Assembly: GCA_029834535.1 (NCBI GenBank) | Contig: JAQMWT010000149.1 | Location: 110,713 to 174,712 of the forward strand | DNA length: 64,000 bases | Direction of reading: 5' to 3' | From: Chrysophaeum taylorii | Lineage: Eukaryota; Sar; Pelagophyceae; Pelagomonadales; Pelagomonadaceae | Shown here: positions 1 through 10,312 of the stretch, in pieces | How positions within the stretch are numbered: the stretch's first letter is position 1 | How the letters are laid out: each line of letters begins with the position of its first letter | Translations under genes and position numbers: made by a program | Notes under the pieces: generated by a model | Told to the model about the DNA's origin: nothing | Database searches by the model: none | Seen by the model: the letters and a program-made list of their open reading frames with translations, nothing else

Positions 1-255
1 GTCTTACCAGTCGACATTTAAAGACAACAACGTACTTATCTCCGCCCGTCAGGCACATCCCTCCTACCCCACAAACCCACCCACATCCTTCATGCTCCCC
101 ACACGCACCCCCCTCTTAGCACTCGACATTTAAAGACAACAAACATCCTTCATGCTCCCCACACACACCCCCCTCTTAGCAGTCGACATTTAAAGACAAC
201 AAACATGCTCCCCACACACACCCCCCTCTTAGCAGTCGACATTCAAAGACAAACA
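1..255. repeat. Interspersed repeat R, tandem partial copies
   Basis: Several copies of a short unit are packed here. Its core reads TTAGCAGTCGACATTTAAAGA (or a close variant) and is preceded by a C-rich run with CACACACACCCCCCTC. Cores end near 27, 143, 203 and 250. The longer version, starting with an ACTTATCTCCGCCCGTC block near 30, recurs almost unchanged at 36779-36893. Shorter copies occur at 35637-35668 and, inverted, around 59586-60005. A (CAGA)n run at 257-280 follows. No coding capacity is seen. The family is not recognised; it could be a solo piece of a larger element. Confidence 0.75.
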
Positions 256-328
256 AACAGACAGACAGACAGACAGACAAACATCTGTCGATTAGTAGTA
301 AGGATTCCCTTTAAGTATAGTTTCATAG

Positions 329-702
329 TCCCTTACCCCTTACCCTGATCGCCGACTGCGGTTGCGATGGAGGACGGTGCCTCATGAATCCTGAGCCTTG
401 CGAGGGCATCCGCCCTCCCGGCGTAGGTTGGCACCTATTCGCCTCCCGGGCGGGCCGGTTGGCAGCCGGAACGTTCGCAGTGGGACGGGTATGGCCGGGG
501 GGCGAATACGGAAGGTTATCGACGAGTTGGTTGTCAGTCACATCGCGGTCTCCTCGTCGCATGGCGACAAGCTTGATGGTCACTCTCCGCCGACCGACCT
601 TTCGGCGCTCCTCGTCGACAGGCCCGTGATTCCGGGCTGGCTCCTGTCGGTCCGGCCTGGCTCCCATGCTCGGGAGAGGTCTGAAGTTAGTTAGTTAGTT
701 AG
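329..702 (+). mobile_element. SINE-like element, copy A, with (TTAG)n tail
   Basis: About 374 bp shared with copies at 19731, 35951, 59607 and, inverted, 62293. It starts near ACCCTGATCGCC, contains a block with CGGGCGGGCCGGTTGGCAGC, and ends with GGCTCCCATG...GGGAGAGGTCTGAAG followed by (TTAG)4. The last ~70 bp match the 3' end of the LINE at 53295-56590. A short flanking direct repeat, TTCATAG, is seen at 322-328 and 703-709, consistent with target-primed insertion. Apparent reading frames inside it are not conserved in phase between copies, so I do not call a protein. Confidence 0.75.
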
Positions 703-709
703 TTCATAG

Positions 710-2806
710 GGGGGGTGGGGTGCAGAAGTGAGGACGCAGGTGCGCGGAGGGTGTGGCAGTAACGCCCATTCCCCCACTTGCCTGCCTGCCACATGACTTA
801 CCCTGGTTGTTGCCCTGGTACTGACCTTGCAATTATGAGGGGGGGTGTCATCTTGACACCTTCACCTGCGCTTCCACTGAACCCTATGTACCAGGCATTT
901 GTGTTGCTTTCTTGATGTCTTCTTGATATTACCCTCATTTGATTGTCCGGTTTCGTGATGGCGTGAGGTATTGCGCTGAGATCGGGCGTGTGGTGGTTTC
1001 ACCCGCGGTTCGAGTTGGGAGGAAGGGTTGTTGAGGCCTCTGGTCCGGCCAGGAGGGGCGGGTATCTGAGAAATCCACTACAAGGGTGTAGGGGGTGTGT
1101 GGAGGCGTGGGTGTTGCCTAAGGGGTAAAAGGACCCCGAAGCCTAACCTATTATTGTGGCTAGCAACTCCCAGGCTCAAAGAGCCAGAATGGAAGATCGC
1201 CGAGAAAGAGAAAAGAAGAGGGGCAGGCGCAAAGAGCGAGGTGAAAACGCGGAAGGGTAGTCAAAGGAGAGAGAGGGGCGCAGAGATCGCCACGCGAAAG
1301 CAATGAAAGTGCACAGAGAGGTGCACAGAAGAGCAGGAGAGGGCGAAAGTGAAGGCGGCGGCGGCGGCGGCGGCGGCAAAGCGCACGCTGGATACAAAGT
1401 TCGAGGCACAGCGCAGGCGAACGCAGAGACTGGTACGCGAAACAGGACTGAAGTGCAAAGGGAGGTGCATCGAAGAGCACGCGAGGGCGTGTACTATTGT
1501 GATGGCAACTACCAGGCTCAGAGAGCCAGAAATGATGAGCGAATTGATGAGCGCAGAGAAAGAGACAGAATGAAGAAAGACCGCGAAGGACGTCGAAAAA
1601 GGAGCTAGAAAGTGCAAAGGTGACGGCAGAAGCAGGGGCAGAAAGGGCAGGGTAGCACAGAAGGGAGCAGGAAAGGAGCAAATTGAAAAGAAATAGAACA
1701 AAACGGACAGGCCGGAGAAGAAGGGCGAGAAAATTTGCAAGCGGAATGAGCGACTCAAGAAGAGCATACAGGGCAGCAAGGAGCAGAAAGATAAAGGAGC
1801 AGGAAAAAGAAAGTCGACGAGGAAAAGAATCATATTAGTCAACGGAGGGCAATGTTATAATGAAAGACGACGCTATGGAACGGTCGCAGCACGACGCCAG
1901 ACATCCAAAACAGACCGCCATAATTAGATCCTGGCGAGGCGGCCAAATGTCCAAAGAACACAGGGTAACCACATGATATCAGCAGTTAGGGCAACGAGGG
2001 TAATGTTCTCCGCCGGCGTGCGAGGTCCGCACATGCGAGAGGCGGCAGGGCTTTGGTTGAAAGTTTATAAATGTTAGAAAGGGGGGGGAAGCCAACACAT
2101 GGTCATAGTGCGCCTCATCCGCATTGGGCTTGTGACGGAAGTGGTCAAGGACAGGGTCGAGCTGTTTGGGACGCCGGCAGCCTCAATGTCAATATTGGAT
2201 AAAAACTCCGCGATCAGCGGCGAAGTTGTCGCCCACAGGGGTTCTGGTCATCCAGAGCTGTCGCCTAGTATAAAAAACGCCCCGCTCTTCATTCATCCGT
2301 TGGAACGGCGGACTAACGAAACACAGGCCACACCTTTGCTTCGCTAGGGATCCGCAGTTCATCGTCCTCACAGGTGACAATCCAAGCTCTTAATCTCATA
2401 TGGTGGCAAGCAACTCCCGGGCCCCACCTAGTTCAGCAAAAAAAAAAAAATCTGGATATACATCCGATCGCCGAGCCTATGATGGGCACCTCGTTTTAGT
2501 GGTCTGTCATCGATAAAGCATTCGCAGATGCTGCGCCAATTTACGTGATGATGGTATGAGATTCAGCGCGCTGTTGCGCGCACGTGCCTCTGAATGACGG
2601 CTACAGATGGCTGCTCACTTCGTGTATTCAAACAGTGCCCCTAGCCAAGGTGGGTGGGCGTCTAAAATCGCAACCAAGTTCCTTCCATTTAATTAAAACT
2701 TCGTTGGTTATCTAGTATGCCGAGAAACAAGAGTGCATGACAACCGGAGTGGATATGTGGTGCAGTGCGTCCTTTTCGGTGGTCAGTTCATTTGATTTGT
2801 CTGCCT
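710..2806. other. Gene-poor stretch with purine-rich degenerate repeats
   Basis: No gene is recognised. From about 1185 to 1830 the plus strand is strongly purine-rich (AG runs), which creates long but low-complexity frames on both strands. Two blocks near 1156-1330 and 1498-1620 resemble each other (CCAGGCTCA(A/G)AGAGCCAGAA in both), suggesting an old ~345-bp tandem duplication; a (GGC)n run lies at 1352-1377. The rest, to 2806, shows nothing I can support. Confidence 0.5.
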
Positions 2807-3955
2807 TTATTCAAAGATACGAGCGGCTAATCGAACGGCGGCTCCGTTTTGATTGTGGCTCTCGTGTGACGTCTCTGGCTCGAGCTTGCGTGAGGTCGTG
2901 AGTGACGAAATAAGTGATGCCGGCTGGCTCATTGCTTCCCGCAGCTCGGACGACGTCGATAGAGAAAAATCCGGTGTGACGCCGGGCGCGCTTCTTTCAA
3001 ACAACGCAGAATCTTCTGTGGTATCGACGGCAATCGGAATATAGGCCGAGTATGGCTTGTGCTTGAGAAGAGCCTGCAGCGCAATAAGTGCCACCTCCGT
3101 GAGTCGACCGGGACTACATTGGTGGCCCGACCCCTTGGACGTACAACTCGGAACAGAGCACCGATCGTCGTCGATGAACTCTCGCACGTCGAACAAAAGT
3201 GGTTCACTGGTTGAATTTGCGTCGAGATGGGGAAGCAAGTTGGTTTCGCACGTGCGAAGTTCGCCGTGCATCAAGTTGGAGCGCGAGAACAGGCCAGCCC
3301 AGGCTAAGATGTGCATCCACGAACGCCCCTCTACCCCGAAGTGCGTGGCGAAAGCTGCCCGGTACGCACACTGCATGATCAACTCGCCGAACGCAGGCGC
3401 GCGATCAGCAACGACGCCGTCGCCGATGGGAACGCAGCGCTCGTGATTAAAATGGCAGTCAGGGTGCGGTTCCATAAACATACCGTGCGTGAAGTTGCTC
3501 TCGTACACCAGTCTTGGAAAGTTCTTGAAGAATGTCGCGGTCGTCTGGTAGTCTCCGTTGTTCACGACTAGCGTCATCGTCGCATTGTTCACGAGTCGCG
3601 CCACGACGAAGTGGTCTTTCTCCGTCTGTGGCGGCGGTTGGATATCAGCGATGAGATCCGAACTTTGATGCATGCAGGCAATCGCCTTGAAGATCTGTCC
3701 GACGTAGCTTGGGCCGAAGACGAGAAGGTGCACGTTTGAGGGGATCAATGGTGCCGTCAGGGGATCGGGGCACTTGTGCTTTCGGAGGTAACGGTCGTAG
3801 TCTGCGCTCGTACACTTGTAGTGGCTATCGATGTCGCATTTCATGAGCTCCGCCCAACATGCCATATTGTCTCGCACTGCTGGAGGCACGGCCCCAAAGC
3901 AGCACTTCATAAGAAGAGCCGCAAAGATCGCCATCCAGCCTCGATGAGGTGCCAT
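2807..3955 (-). CDS. Secreted protein, possibly SGNH/PC-esterase-like
   Basis: A 382-residue protein if translation begins at the ATG at 3955, chosen because it opens directly into a hydrophobic signal peptide (MAPHRGWMAIFAALL, then CCFGA). The frame stays open upstream, but that part looks like leader. The mature part is cysteine-bearing and has several N-glycosylation sites (NNAT, SNFT, NSTS). Two spots recall SGNH-type hydrolases: LLVFGPSYVGQIF near residue 80, like a block I GDS, and GHQCSPGRLTEVALI near residue 285, like the closing HxxPG block of PC-esterase proteins. The usual nucleophile GDS is GPS here, so activity is doubtful. Family assignment is inference only. No close partner genes. 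Confidence 0.55.
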   Translation of the reverse strand: MAPHRGWMAIFAALLMKCCFGAVPPAVRDNMACWAELMKCDIDSHYKCTSADYDRYLRKHKCPDPLTAPLIPSNVHLLVFGPSYVGQIFKAIACMHQSSDLIADIQPPPQTEKDHFVVARLVNNATMTLVVNNGDYQTTATFFKNFPRLVYESNFTHGMFMEPHPDCHFNHERCVPIGDGVVADRAPAFGELIMQCAYRAAFATHFGVEGRSWMHILAWAGLFSRSNLMHGELRTCETNLLPHLDANSTSEPLLFDVREFIDDDRCSVPSCTSKGSGHQCSPGRLTEVALIALQALLKHKPYSAYIPIAVDTTEDSALFERSAPGVTPDFSLSTSSELREAMSQPASLISSLTTSRKLEPETSHESHNQNGAAVRLAARIFE

Positions 3956-5127
3956 CTTTCTTTCGTCACTGGAGAGAAGTGGCTCGCGATTTGCAACACT
4001 CTGGTTGGGAGTCTTATTAACGCCTGTTCTCAAGCCTCCATTCGTCGAATACCGTCGCCGTCCATTCTCTGAAACAACAACCTTCTTCCGAAGAAATAAG
4101 CGCTTTTACAAGCAAGTACGCGATTTTTCTTGAACCGACAGTCATCTTCTGCCCCCAGAAAGAAACTGCCTCGATCGAGTCTTGGGAGAAGAAACGCCGG
4201 GCGACCTGCCCACAAGGACTCGCGAAGCGCAAGACCCCCTGATTCGAAGCCTAGATCGCGCGTTGCGAGCGGAGGACAACGTGCCTGCGACTGCGAAGGC
4301 CGCTAGGCGAAAGACCGCAACTCGAATGGCGCAACGTGACGACGTCGCGAGTGAAAGCGATGTCGTGCGACAACCAACAGCGAGGGTGACCACCACAAAA
4401 CTGCTGTCATAAAAAGGGGACTGCTAAGATGGGTCCGAGAGCCGGGGTCATAACGCGCGGCAGGGTCCGGCGTAGTCGTGGAAGTGGAGAGCCAAGAGCT
4501 GGCCGGAGAACCACGGAACGCTCCTCTCTAATGCGACGTATTCTTTCTTGCTTCGGCCACAGTGTCGGTCCTGAGCACGGAGCAATCGATATGCTAGATG
4601 CAACACATGCGCCAGCATTGGCATATTATAGGTCACCGAAGCAAGATAGAGACAGGTCCGCTGCGCTTGGTTTGGTGTGGCCTTTGAGACGACGAACGGG
4701 CCACGCCGACGCAGGTTTCCGCGAATCGATCCTTTCCCACCTGCGTAGTAGTGCTGAGAGTCTCCCGCGCTGCAGAATGAGACAGGTCAGCCAGTTCAGC
4801 CGAAGATTCCACCTGTGCAGCGGAGGTGGGCGTAGTGCAAAATGGCGGCATCGAAGAAGACACTTCGCCCGCGCTTGACGTCCTGCTCACGATGCCCGAC
4901 AAGTGACGCGGGACGCGCATCGCCCCGCGTTTATTCTCGCACAATATAGATGGTGACACTTACGATAATACGTCGCCACTAAGCCGACGTCTGTCGCGCA
5001 ATATCACATATTTTTTATTTTATTTTTTTTTCTCGGTAGGATGGGCGTGGAAGCGCCGAGGGACGAGCGTGGTGAGCACGAAGGCGGGCATCGGGAAATA
5101 AAGAAGTATCGAAGAAGAGGAGGAAGG
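3956..5127. other. Intergenic, no gene recognised
   Basis: Holds the upstream region of the minus-strand gene starting at 3955 and the downstream region of the one ending at 5128. Frames of 80-150 codons exist on both strands (for example 4429-4878 plus and 4633-4959 minus), but they overlap each other, have compositions typical of GC-rich antisense frames, and match no family I know. A run of T with interruptions lies at 5010-5030. Confidence 0.4.
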
Positions 5128-5484
5128 CTATCTCTGAATATAGCCGCGACCGATGCAGACGTCGAATATGTATTCGCATTCCTCGAATGAGAGCGTTTGC
5201 TGGACGTGAGCGTGAGCGCCGAGGCGGTTGACGCGCGCCGCGTAGACGGTGTATGATCCGACTCTGCGCGCGAACGCTCGACACTCGTCGTCGCTGAATC
5301 TTCGGGCAAATAAGCTCTCCAAGAATCGCGGGAGCGATGATACGGGGAGGCGCTGATCTTCGCCCGCGTAGTCCGAAAACGCCTTTGCGAAGGCGTTTCT
5401 CTTAAACGAATCTTGCGATCCGCAGCACGCATCAAAGAAGTATGATCCGGGAGTTCGGACGCAGGACCCGGTGTTGTCGTCCAT
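5128..5484 (-). CDS. Small EF-hand-like protein
   Basis: From the ATG at 5484 this gives 118 residues; the frame is open upstream with a non-ATG codon and a possible splice acceptor (CTGCAG near 5519), so a further 5' exon may exist. The middle has a helix-loop-helix look: NAFAKAFSDYAGEDQRLPV then LPRFLESLF, and SDDECRAFARRV, later LSFEECEYIFDVC. This resembles a degenerate calmodulin-type EF-hand pair, but the loop acidic residues are incomplete, so calcium binding is uncertain. Two cysteines at CCGS and several others. No neighbours suggest a role. Confidence 0.45.
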   Translation of the reverse strand: MDDNTGSCVRTPGSYFFDACCGSQDSFKRNAFAKAFSDYAGEDQRLPVSSLPRFLESLFARRFSDDECRAFARRVGSYTVYAARVNRLGAHAHVQQTLSFEECEYIFDVCIGRGYIQR

Positions 5485-6032
5485 GCCGCACCACCGCAGA
5501 TGTGCCACGATCTTCGTCAGCTGCAGTCCGTTTATTTATTAATCGATGTATTTGTTTATCGATCGATTGATTGATCTCCCCAGGCGTAGCCAACAAGACG
5601 CGCAACTCACTCACGCAGTTGAATTATGTTAGCGGTCGAACGCCGATAGCTATACTTATTACCCTCCTTACCACCTTTGAGTTTAATCCTAAACCCTAAA
5701 TTGTCAACGTCCCTCACGCCAGCTCAAATTTTTTTCTCGGACCCAAGTTCGAACCAACCTGAGCCGCTTTTCTCAGCGCCCGCTCTGCCCATTATATATA
5801 GCCGTTGAGTTCATCCCTACAACCTAATAAATAAAGGCTCGCGCTTGGCCATCCCCTTAAAAAAACGGCTTACGTCAACGTCCTTCTTTCCACTCACCCC
5901 AGCTCTCATTTCAACTCGACGCTCGGACCCCCGCCAATCTGAGCTGCGTCCGCTCTGCCCCCTTTAACCCTCAACCTACACCCGACTTTTTTTGAAAACC
6001 CTCAAGCTTTAAGCTTCTCCCTTAAAACCCTA
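5485..6032. other. Intergenic with degenerate duplicated block
   Basis: AT-richer than its surroundings. Two related blocks lie at about 5705-5800 and 5875-5970: both run from GTCAACGTCC through a TCGGACCC motif to a CCGCTCTGCCC end, so this is an old duplication of roughly 170 bp. Telobox-like CCTAAACCCTAAA occurs at 5688-5700 and AAAACCCTAA just before the start at 6033; in plants such boxes mark ribosomal and replication genes, but here the link is not established. Probably the promoter and leader of the next gene. Confidence 0.45.
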
Positions 6033-6564
6033 ATGGAAAACGATGGACCCAAGCGGCGGCGGGGCCGCCGGTTGTCCAAGGCCGAACGGCTCGCCAAACG
6101 AGCCGCGCGCCTCGGGCCTGGAGGAGCGCCGCGCGACGAGATCGCCACGATAGCGAGCCTTATCTCTGACCCGAAACGCTTCGACGACGCGGAGAAGGTA
6201 GCCGCCGAAGCCGACGCGGCGGCGAGCGTTAGCGGGGTGGCTGTCGGGCACAGGGTCGCGTTCCTCGGCGGCTTATGCCGAACCGAGGGGCGCCTGCGTG
6301 CGGTGTCCCACTACGCGCGGCGCGCGGGGAAGGTGGCCGCCGTCGGTGCCGCGGTCGCGGGCGCGCTCCTCCCCGAGCTGATCGGCGAGCGTCGAATCGA
6401 CGCGGCGATACTCGTGGCGCAAGCGCTGTCTGTCCCGGGACGCGGCTCAGTCTACGTGGCCGTCGAGGCGCTCGACGACGCCGCCGCCAAGAGGAAACGC
6501 AAGTGTCGACGGCGCGACGACGCGCGGTGGGGCCTCGGCTCGGCCGCGAGGCTAGCATCTCTCC

Positions 6565-6608
<44 letters not shown>

Positions 6609-7925
6609 AACTCGGACTGGGCTGTGTCGTCCGAAGACGAAGAGGACAACGCGGTCGCTCAAGTGAGCCGGGCCGTCCGCCGCGACGAGTCTGGCAATCT
6701 CGCTCGCGCGCTCGTGGAGGCCGCGGCGGCGCGCGTTCGCGCCCGGGAGTGGCAGCGTATCGTGCGGCAGTGCGCGCTGGTGCTTCGCGAGAAGTGCAGA
6801 CCCTCGGCGTCCGAGGCGCTCGGCGCGGCGCTGCGGCGCTTCTGCGTTCCCGTTGATCCGGCGGAGCGAGAAGAACGCGCGGCCGCTGCGCGACGCGCTG
6901 CCGAGCTCGTAGACCGCGCGTGCCCGGCGGGGTCCCGCGCGTTCGTCTTCGGCTCCGCGGCGACTCGTCTCGACGACGACGCCGTGAGGCCTGACGTCGA
7001 CGTGGTCGTGATCACGCCCGCCGTGTGTCGGCGGCCGTGGCACCAAGCGAGTAAGGATGGTCATTCCTGCGGCCTCCGCGATGACCTCGTCACCATCGGG
7101 CGTTCTCTTTCCGGCGACGGAACGGACGCGCGCGTCGTCGACCGGGCGCGCGTGCCGACGCTTCGGTGGGTCCTAAACCAAGGCGGCGACGGGGGCTTTG
7201 AGGTCGACGTCATCCTCGACAATCCCGCGGTACGTTTGCGAGGTTTTTTTTCAAAACTCGAGCGTGCCACGCAGGCGCTGTGCAACACGGAAGCGCTCGG
7301 CGCTCTGGGCCGGCGGTGTCGGGAGATGGGCCCGCTCGTGCGATTGGCGCGTCGGTTCGCGAGGTCGCGTGGCGTGATCGGGGCTTGCCGGCACCACATG
7401 AGCTCGTACGCGTGGACGCTGCTGTGCGTTCGCGTCCTTCAACGCCGCGGGCGGCTCACCTCCGAGCTCGATCTCGCCACTAGCCGAACTCTCGCGACGT
7501 CGTCCTCCGAGGCGCGCGATGATCCCGAGGCCTTTGTTTTGGCGCTCCGAGAGGCCGTCAGCTTCGACCTCGCGACCGCGCTCTCGGAGCGCGACGACAG
7601 CGACGCGGCTCTCGCCCAAAATTTCGTCGAGCTCCTGCGCTTGGTCGCCTTCGCCGACTCGGGCAGCGTTATCTCCCTCCGCGGCGCGACGTCGTCTCGT
7701 CGGCTCGGCCCGCAGCCGCGACGCCAGCGCGACAGGATCCGCCTCGAGGATCCTGTCGAGCTCGATCGCGATCTCGCGGCCGGCCTCACTCGCGCCACCA
7801 TGGCCCGCCTGCGACAAGCTGCACTTGCGGCGCTCATCGACGTGGAGAGAGCAGGAGAGCGAGCTTCTTCATCCGTCGATCCAACGCTGGTGGCCACTCT
7901 CTTCGCCTCCGCGCCGCCAACCTGA
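6033..7925 (+). CDS. Non-canonical poly(A)/uridylyl transferase-like protein
   Basis: 630 residues, single exon. The catalytic nucleotidyltransferase core begins near residue 305: FVFGSAATRLDDDAVRPDVD supplies the GS motif and the DxD metal pair, and FEVDVILDNP near residue 390 supplies the third carboxylate. The central domain follows with RLARRFARSRGV and MSSYAWTLLCVRVLQRRG, which match the helices around the SSY motif in Cid1/TUTase and GLD2/TRF4 enzymes. RIRLEDPVELDRDLAAGL near residue 575 is the PAP-associated segment. The family adds A or U to RNA 3' ends. The first 300 residues are basic and then acidic with a 14-Asp run from a GAC repeat at 6567-6609. Whether it adds A or U cannot be told here. 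Confidence 0.8.
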
Positions 7926-8159
7926 TTGTAGTAGCAGCAGCAGCACCTCGCGCGCGGTGTGACCGGGCTCCTCCGCGCTGATCGACGACGACGACAATGC
8001 CCCCCCCCTGTGCCGTTGGTGCACGCTCCGACTTTACTCCCCCCCCCCCTTGTTTCATGTGTTTGTGTTGTGCTGTTGTTCGTTGTTGTTGAACAAAAAA
8101 ACCCTCGCCCGGCGTTGAAGGTGGAACCCCTTTCGTCGCGTCGTCATCGGCGGCGCGCG

Positions 8160-9849
8160 ATGTTGCGCATCTTGTCGTTGTTGATGTTGGGCGCGTGCTC
8201 TGGCGTCGTCCGAAAGCACGAGCTCGCCGTGGTGCCGTGCAGCGACACCGAGAGTGGCGAGGCGGAGGGAAAAGCGTCGAACGGGTGGTCGCCGCTCTTC
8301 TCGGCGGTACGGGCTGTCTACAATCGGAGCCCCGTGAGCGGCGCAGTGAACGTGGTGACGCCGCAGTTCGCAGTCGTGCGGCGTCAAAATCCGACGCACC
8401 CCTCACTCGGCTGGTAGGTTGCGAACGCGGTGCGAGTGGGCGTGAATCAGATTCCGCAGCACGTAACGCTTCTGACGGGCGCGGCGACGGCCGCGGCGAT
8501 CCTCCCGGTAGGTACTAGGTGGAGTCCCTTTTAAAATAAAGGGGATTGCGCGCGCGCAGATCGGGCCGCAGCAGCTCCTGGTGAAAACTGTCGCGGCGTG
8601 CGGCCTCCTGAAAGCGAGCTACTCGATGTATCAAGCGAGCCGACTCGCGCTCGCGCCGCTCGACGATACGGAGGGCCGCTGGGCGGTCGTGACGGGGTGC
8701 GGCGAGATCTCGGGGATCGGAGCGAGCACGGCGCGGAGCCTCGCCGCGCGGGGCTACGACGTCGTGGTCGTCGCCGGCCGCGACGGCGACGCGAGGGCCC
8801 TCGCCAGGTGCCTCCGCCTCGATTTTGGCACGCAGTGCATCGCCGTAGCGGCCGATTTCGAAACCGACGCCGCCGCCTCCGTTCGCGCCCTTCGCCGGAC
8901 GCTTCGGTGCGCGCGACACCCCCACCGTGCTGCACGAACCAACAACAACGTATAGGCGCGCGAATATTACGGGCGCCGTCGACATCATGGTTCACTCGCC
9001 GCCTCGAGGCGTACTGTTCGAGACGAGAAGTCACAAGAAGAAAAAGCGGCAGCAACGAGAGCCGGCCGTGGATCCCGTGCCAACGAGCGACACCCCCAGG
9101 CAGCCGGCCTTTTTTTCTTCTTCTTCTTCTTCTTCTTCTTCGGAGGCGCCGCCGCCCTCGACGCCGTTTCCATGGTTCCCCGTCCCCGTACCCGTCCCAG
9201 TCCCCGACGCCCCCCCCCCCGCGGTCGAGGAGGAGGATGAGGACGACGAGGAGCGCGACGTTTTGTGGGATACGGCGCTTCAGACCCGGTGCTCCGCGAG
9301 CAGCCACCTCGCGCAGCTCTTCGGCGCGGAGATGGCCTCGCGCGGCCGCGGCCGCTGCGTCTTTGTCGTGGGTGGCGGCACGCTCCTCGACATGACGCCC
9401 GCGACCAACTATGACGCCGTGAGCTTTTCGTTTTTTACCATCCTTCAGACCTTGGTCGGCAGGCGCTCCGCTGTACCGCGCGTTCCACCCTCGAGGCCGC
9501 CGACGCCTACACGCGCACTCTCGCTTCCTCGTTGCGCGTCGATCTCGCCCGTTACGGCGTCGGCATCACCGTCGCGACCCGCGACGTTACCAACTTTCTC
9601 ACGCCCTTGCGTTCCTGGCGACCCGCGCGCCGCGCCGACCGCCTGTCTCCCGGCGACCGCCTCGTCGACGCCGTTCTTAGAGGCGAAGACAAGATTACGC
9701 TCTACCGCGGCGACCATCGCGCCGACCGTTTCCCGCCGCTCGCGCCGTGCGAGACCGACGCTTCGTCTTCGGAGATGATATCCGCTCACTCCGTTCGACA
9801 TACGCCACCTCGGTTCACGCCCGCCCGGCACCACGCTCCCCTCCTCTAG
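8160..9849 (+). CDS. Membrane-anchored SDR, KAR/HSD17B12-like, catalytic residues missing
   Basis: Five exons inferred: 8160-8375, 8418-8507, 8560-8906, 8956-9418, 9463-9849, giving 500 residues with introns of 42, 52, 49 and 44 bp. A hydrophobic leader starts the protein, more hydrophobic stretches follow (HVTLLTGAATAAAILP), then a Rossmann fold: WAVVTGCGEISGIGAS, RGYDVVVVAGRD and AVAADFE, like the very-long-chain 3-ketoacyl reductase group. A low-complexity insert with poly-Ser and Pro-Val repeats (from a TTC repeat at 9113-9139) sits before the active-site half. The catalytic Ser region reads VFVVGGG and the YxxxK motif reads YDAAL, so both Ser and Lys are absent. It may be a non-catalytic member, or the splice at 9419-9462 may be wrong. 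Confidence 0.7.
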
Positions 9850-10312
9850 TCGCTCGCCACGTTTCTTTGTTGATACCCCGTCTATCTCGAGAGAGGGCGC
9901 GATCGTCGACTCGACTCTGGTGGGCTCGCTTCATTTCTCTTCCAAGAGCGGTGCTGTGCTTTTTACAAGGGGGGCGCACTTTTTACTTGTTCCACTACTC
10001 GGTGTGGGCAAAGTCGGCAGCCGGTCGCACGTCGCTCGAATTCCTCTTGCGGGACCGCCTTCCTAATTATAATAATAATAATAATAATATGAACAAGGCC
10101 GGACAGTAGTCCCCACATCGTCATGCCATTGTGTGTGTCGCGCTGGAGGGTGCGATTAACGTAGTAGTATCATCATTGCGACGACGACGTCAACGCAAAC
10201 TCCTCTTATTTTTGAAGACCGGGGGTCGATGTCTTCGTTGAAAATCTTAGTCAGAGATACCTAAGATATTCGTTTGCAGTTTTGGCGCTGTTGGAGAGAA
10301 AGCGCCGAAGCG
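9850..10312. other. Intergenic, ATA repeat
   Basis: No gene is supported. A (TAA)n/(ATA)n microsatellite lies at 10064-10089. The last 50 bp before 10313 are open in the next gene's frame but lack an ATG, so the start at 10313 is used. Confidence 0.4.

Noticed and set aside
1-300. CRISPR-like array in the short repeats
   Set aside because: Units are unequal, spacers are not unique, and the context is a eukaryotic nuclear genome.
323-694. Frames of about 100 codons on both strands, similar at 19.7, 36 and 59.6 kb
   Set aside because: They follow the SINE-like repeat; frames are not preserved between copies and run on both strands.
5680-5710. CCTAAACCCTAAA as interstitial telomere
   Set aside because: Only about two units; better seen as a telobox-like motif or chance.
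5740-5770. Possible tRNA T-arm (GTTCGAACC)
   Set aside because: No matching acceptor, D-arm or anticodon stem around it on either strand. No convincing tRNA was found in the window.
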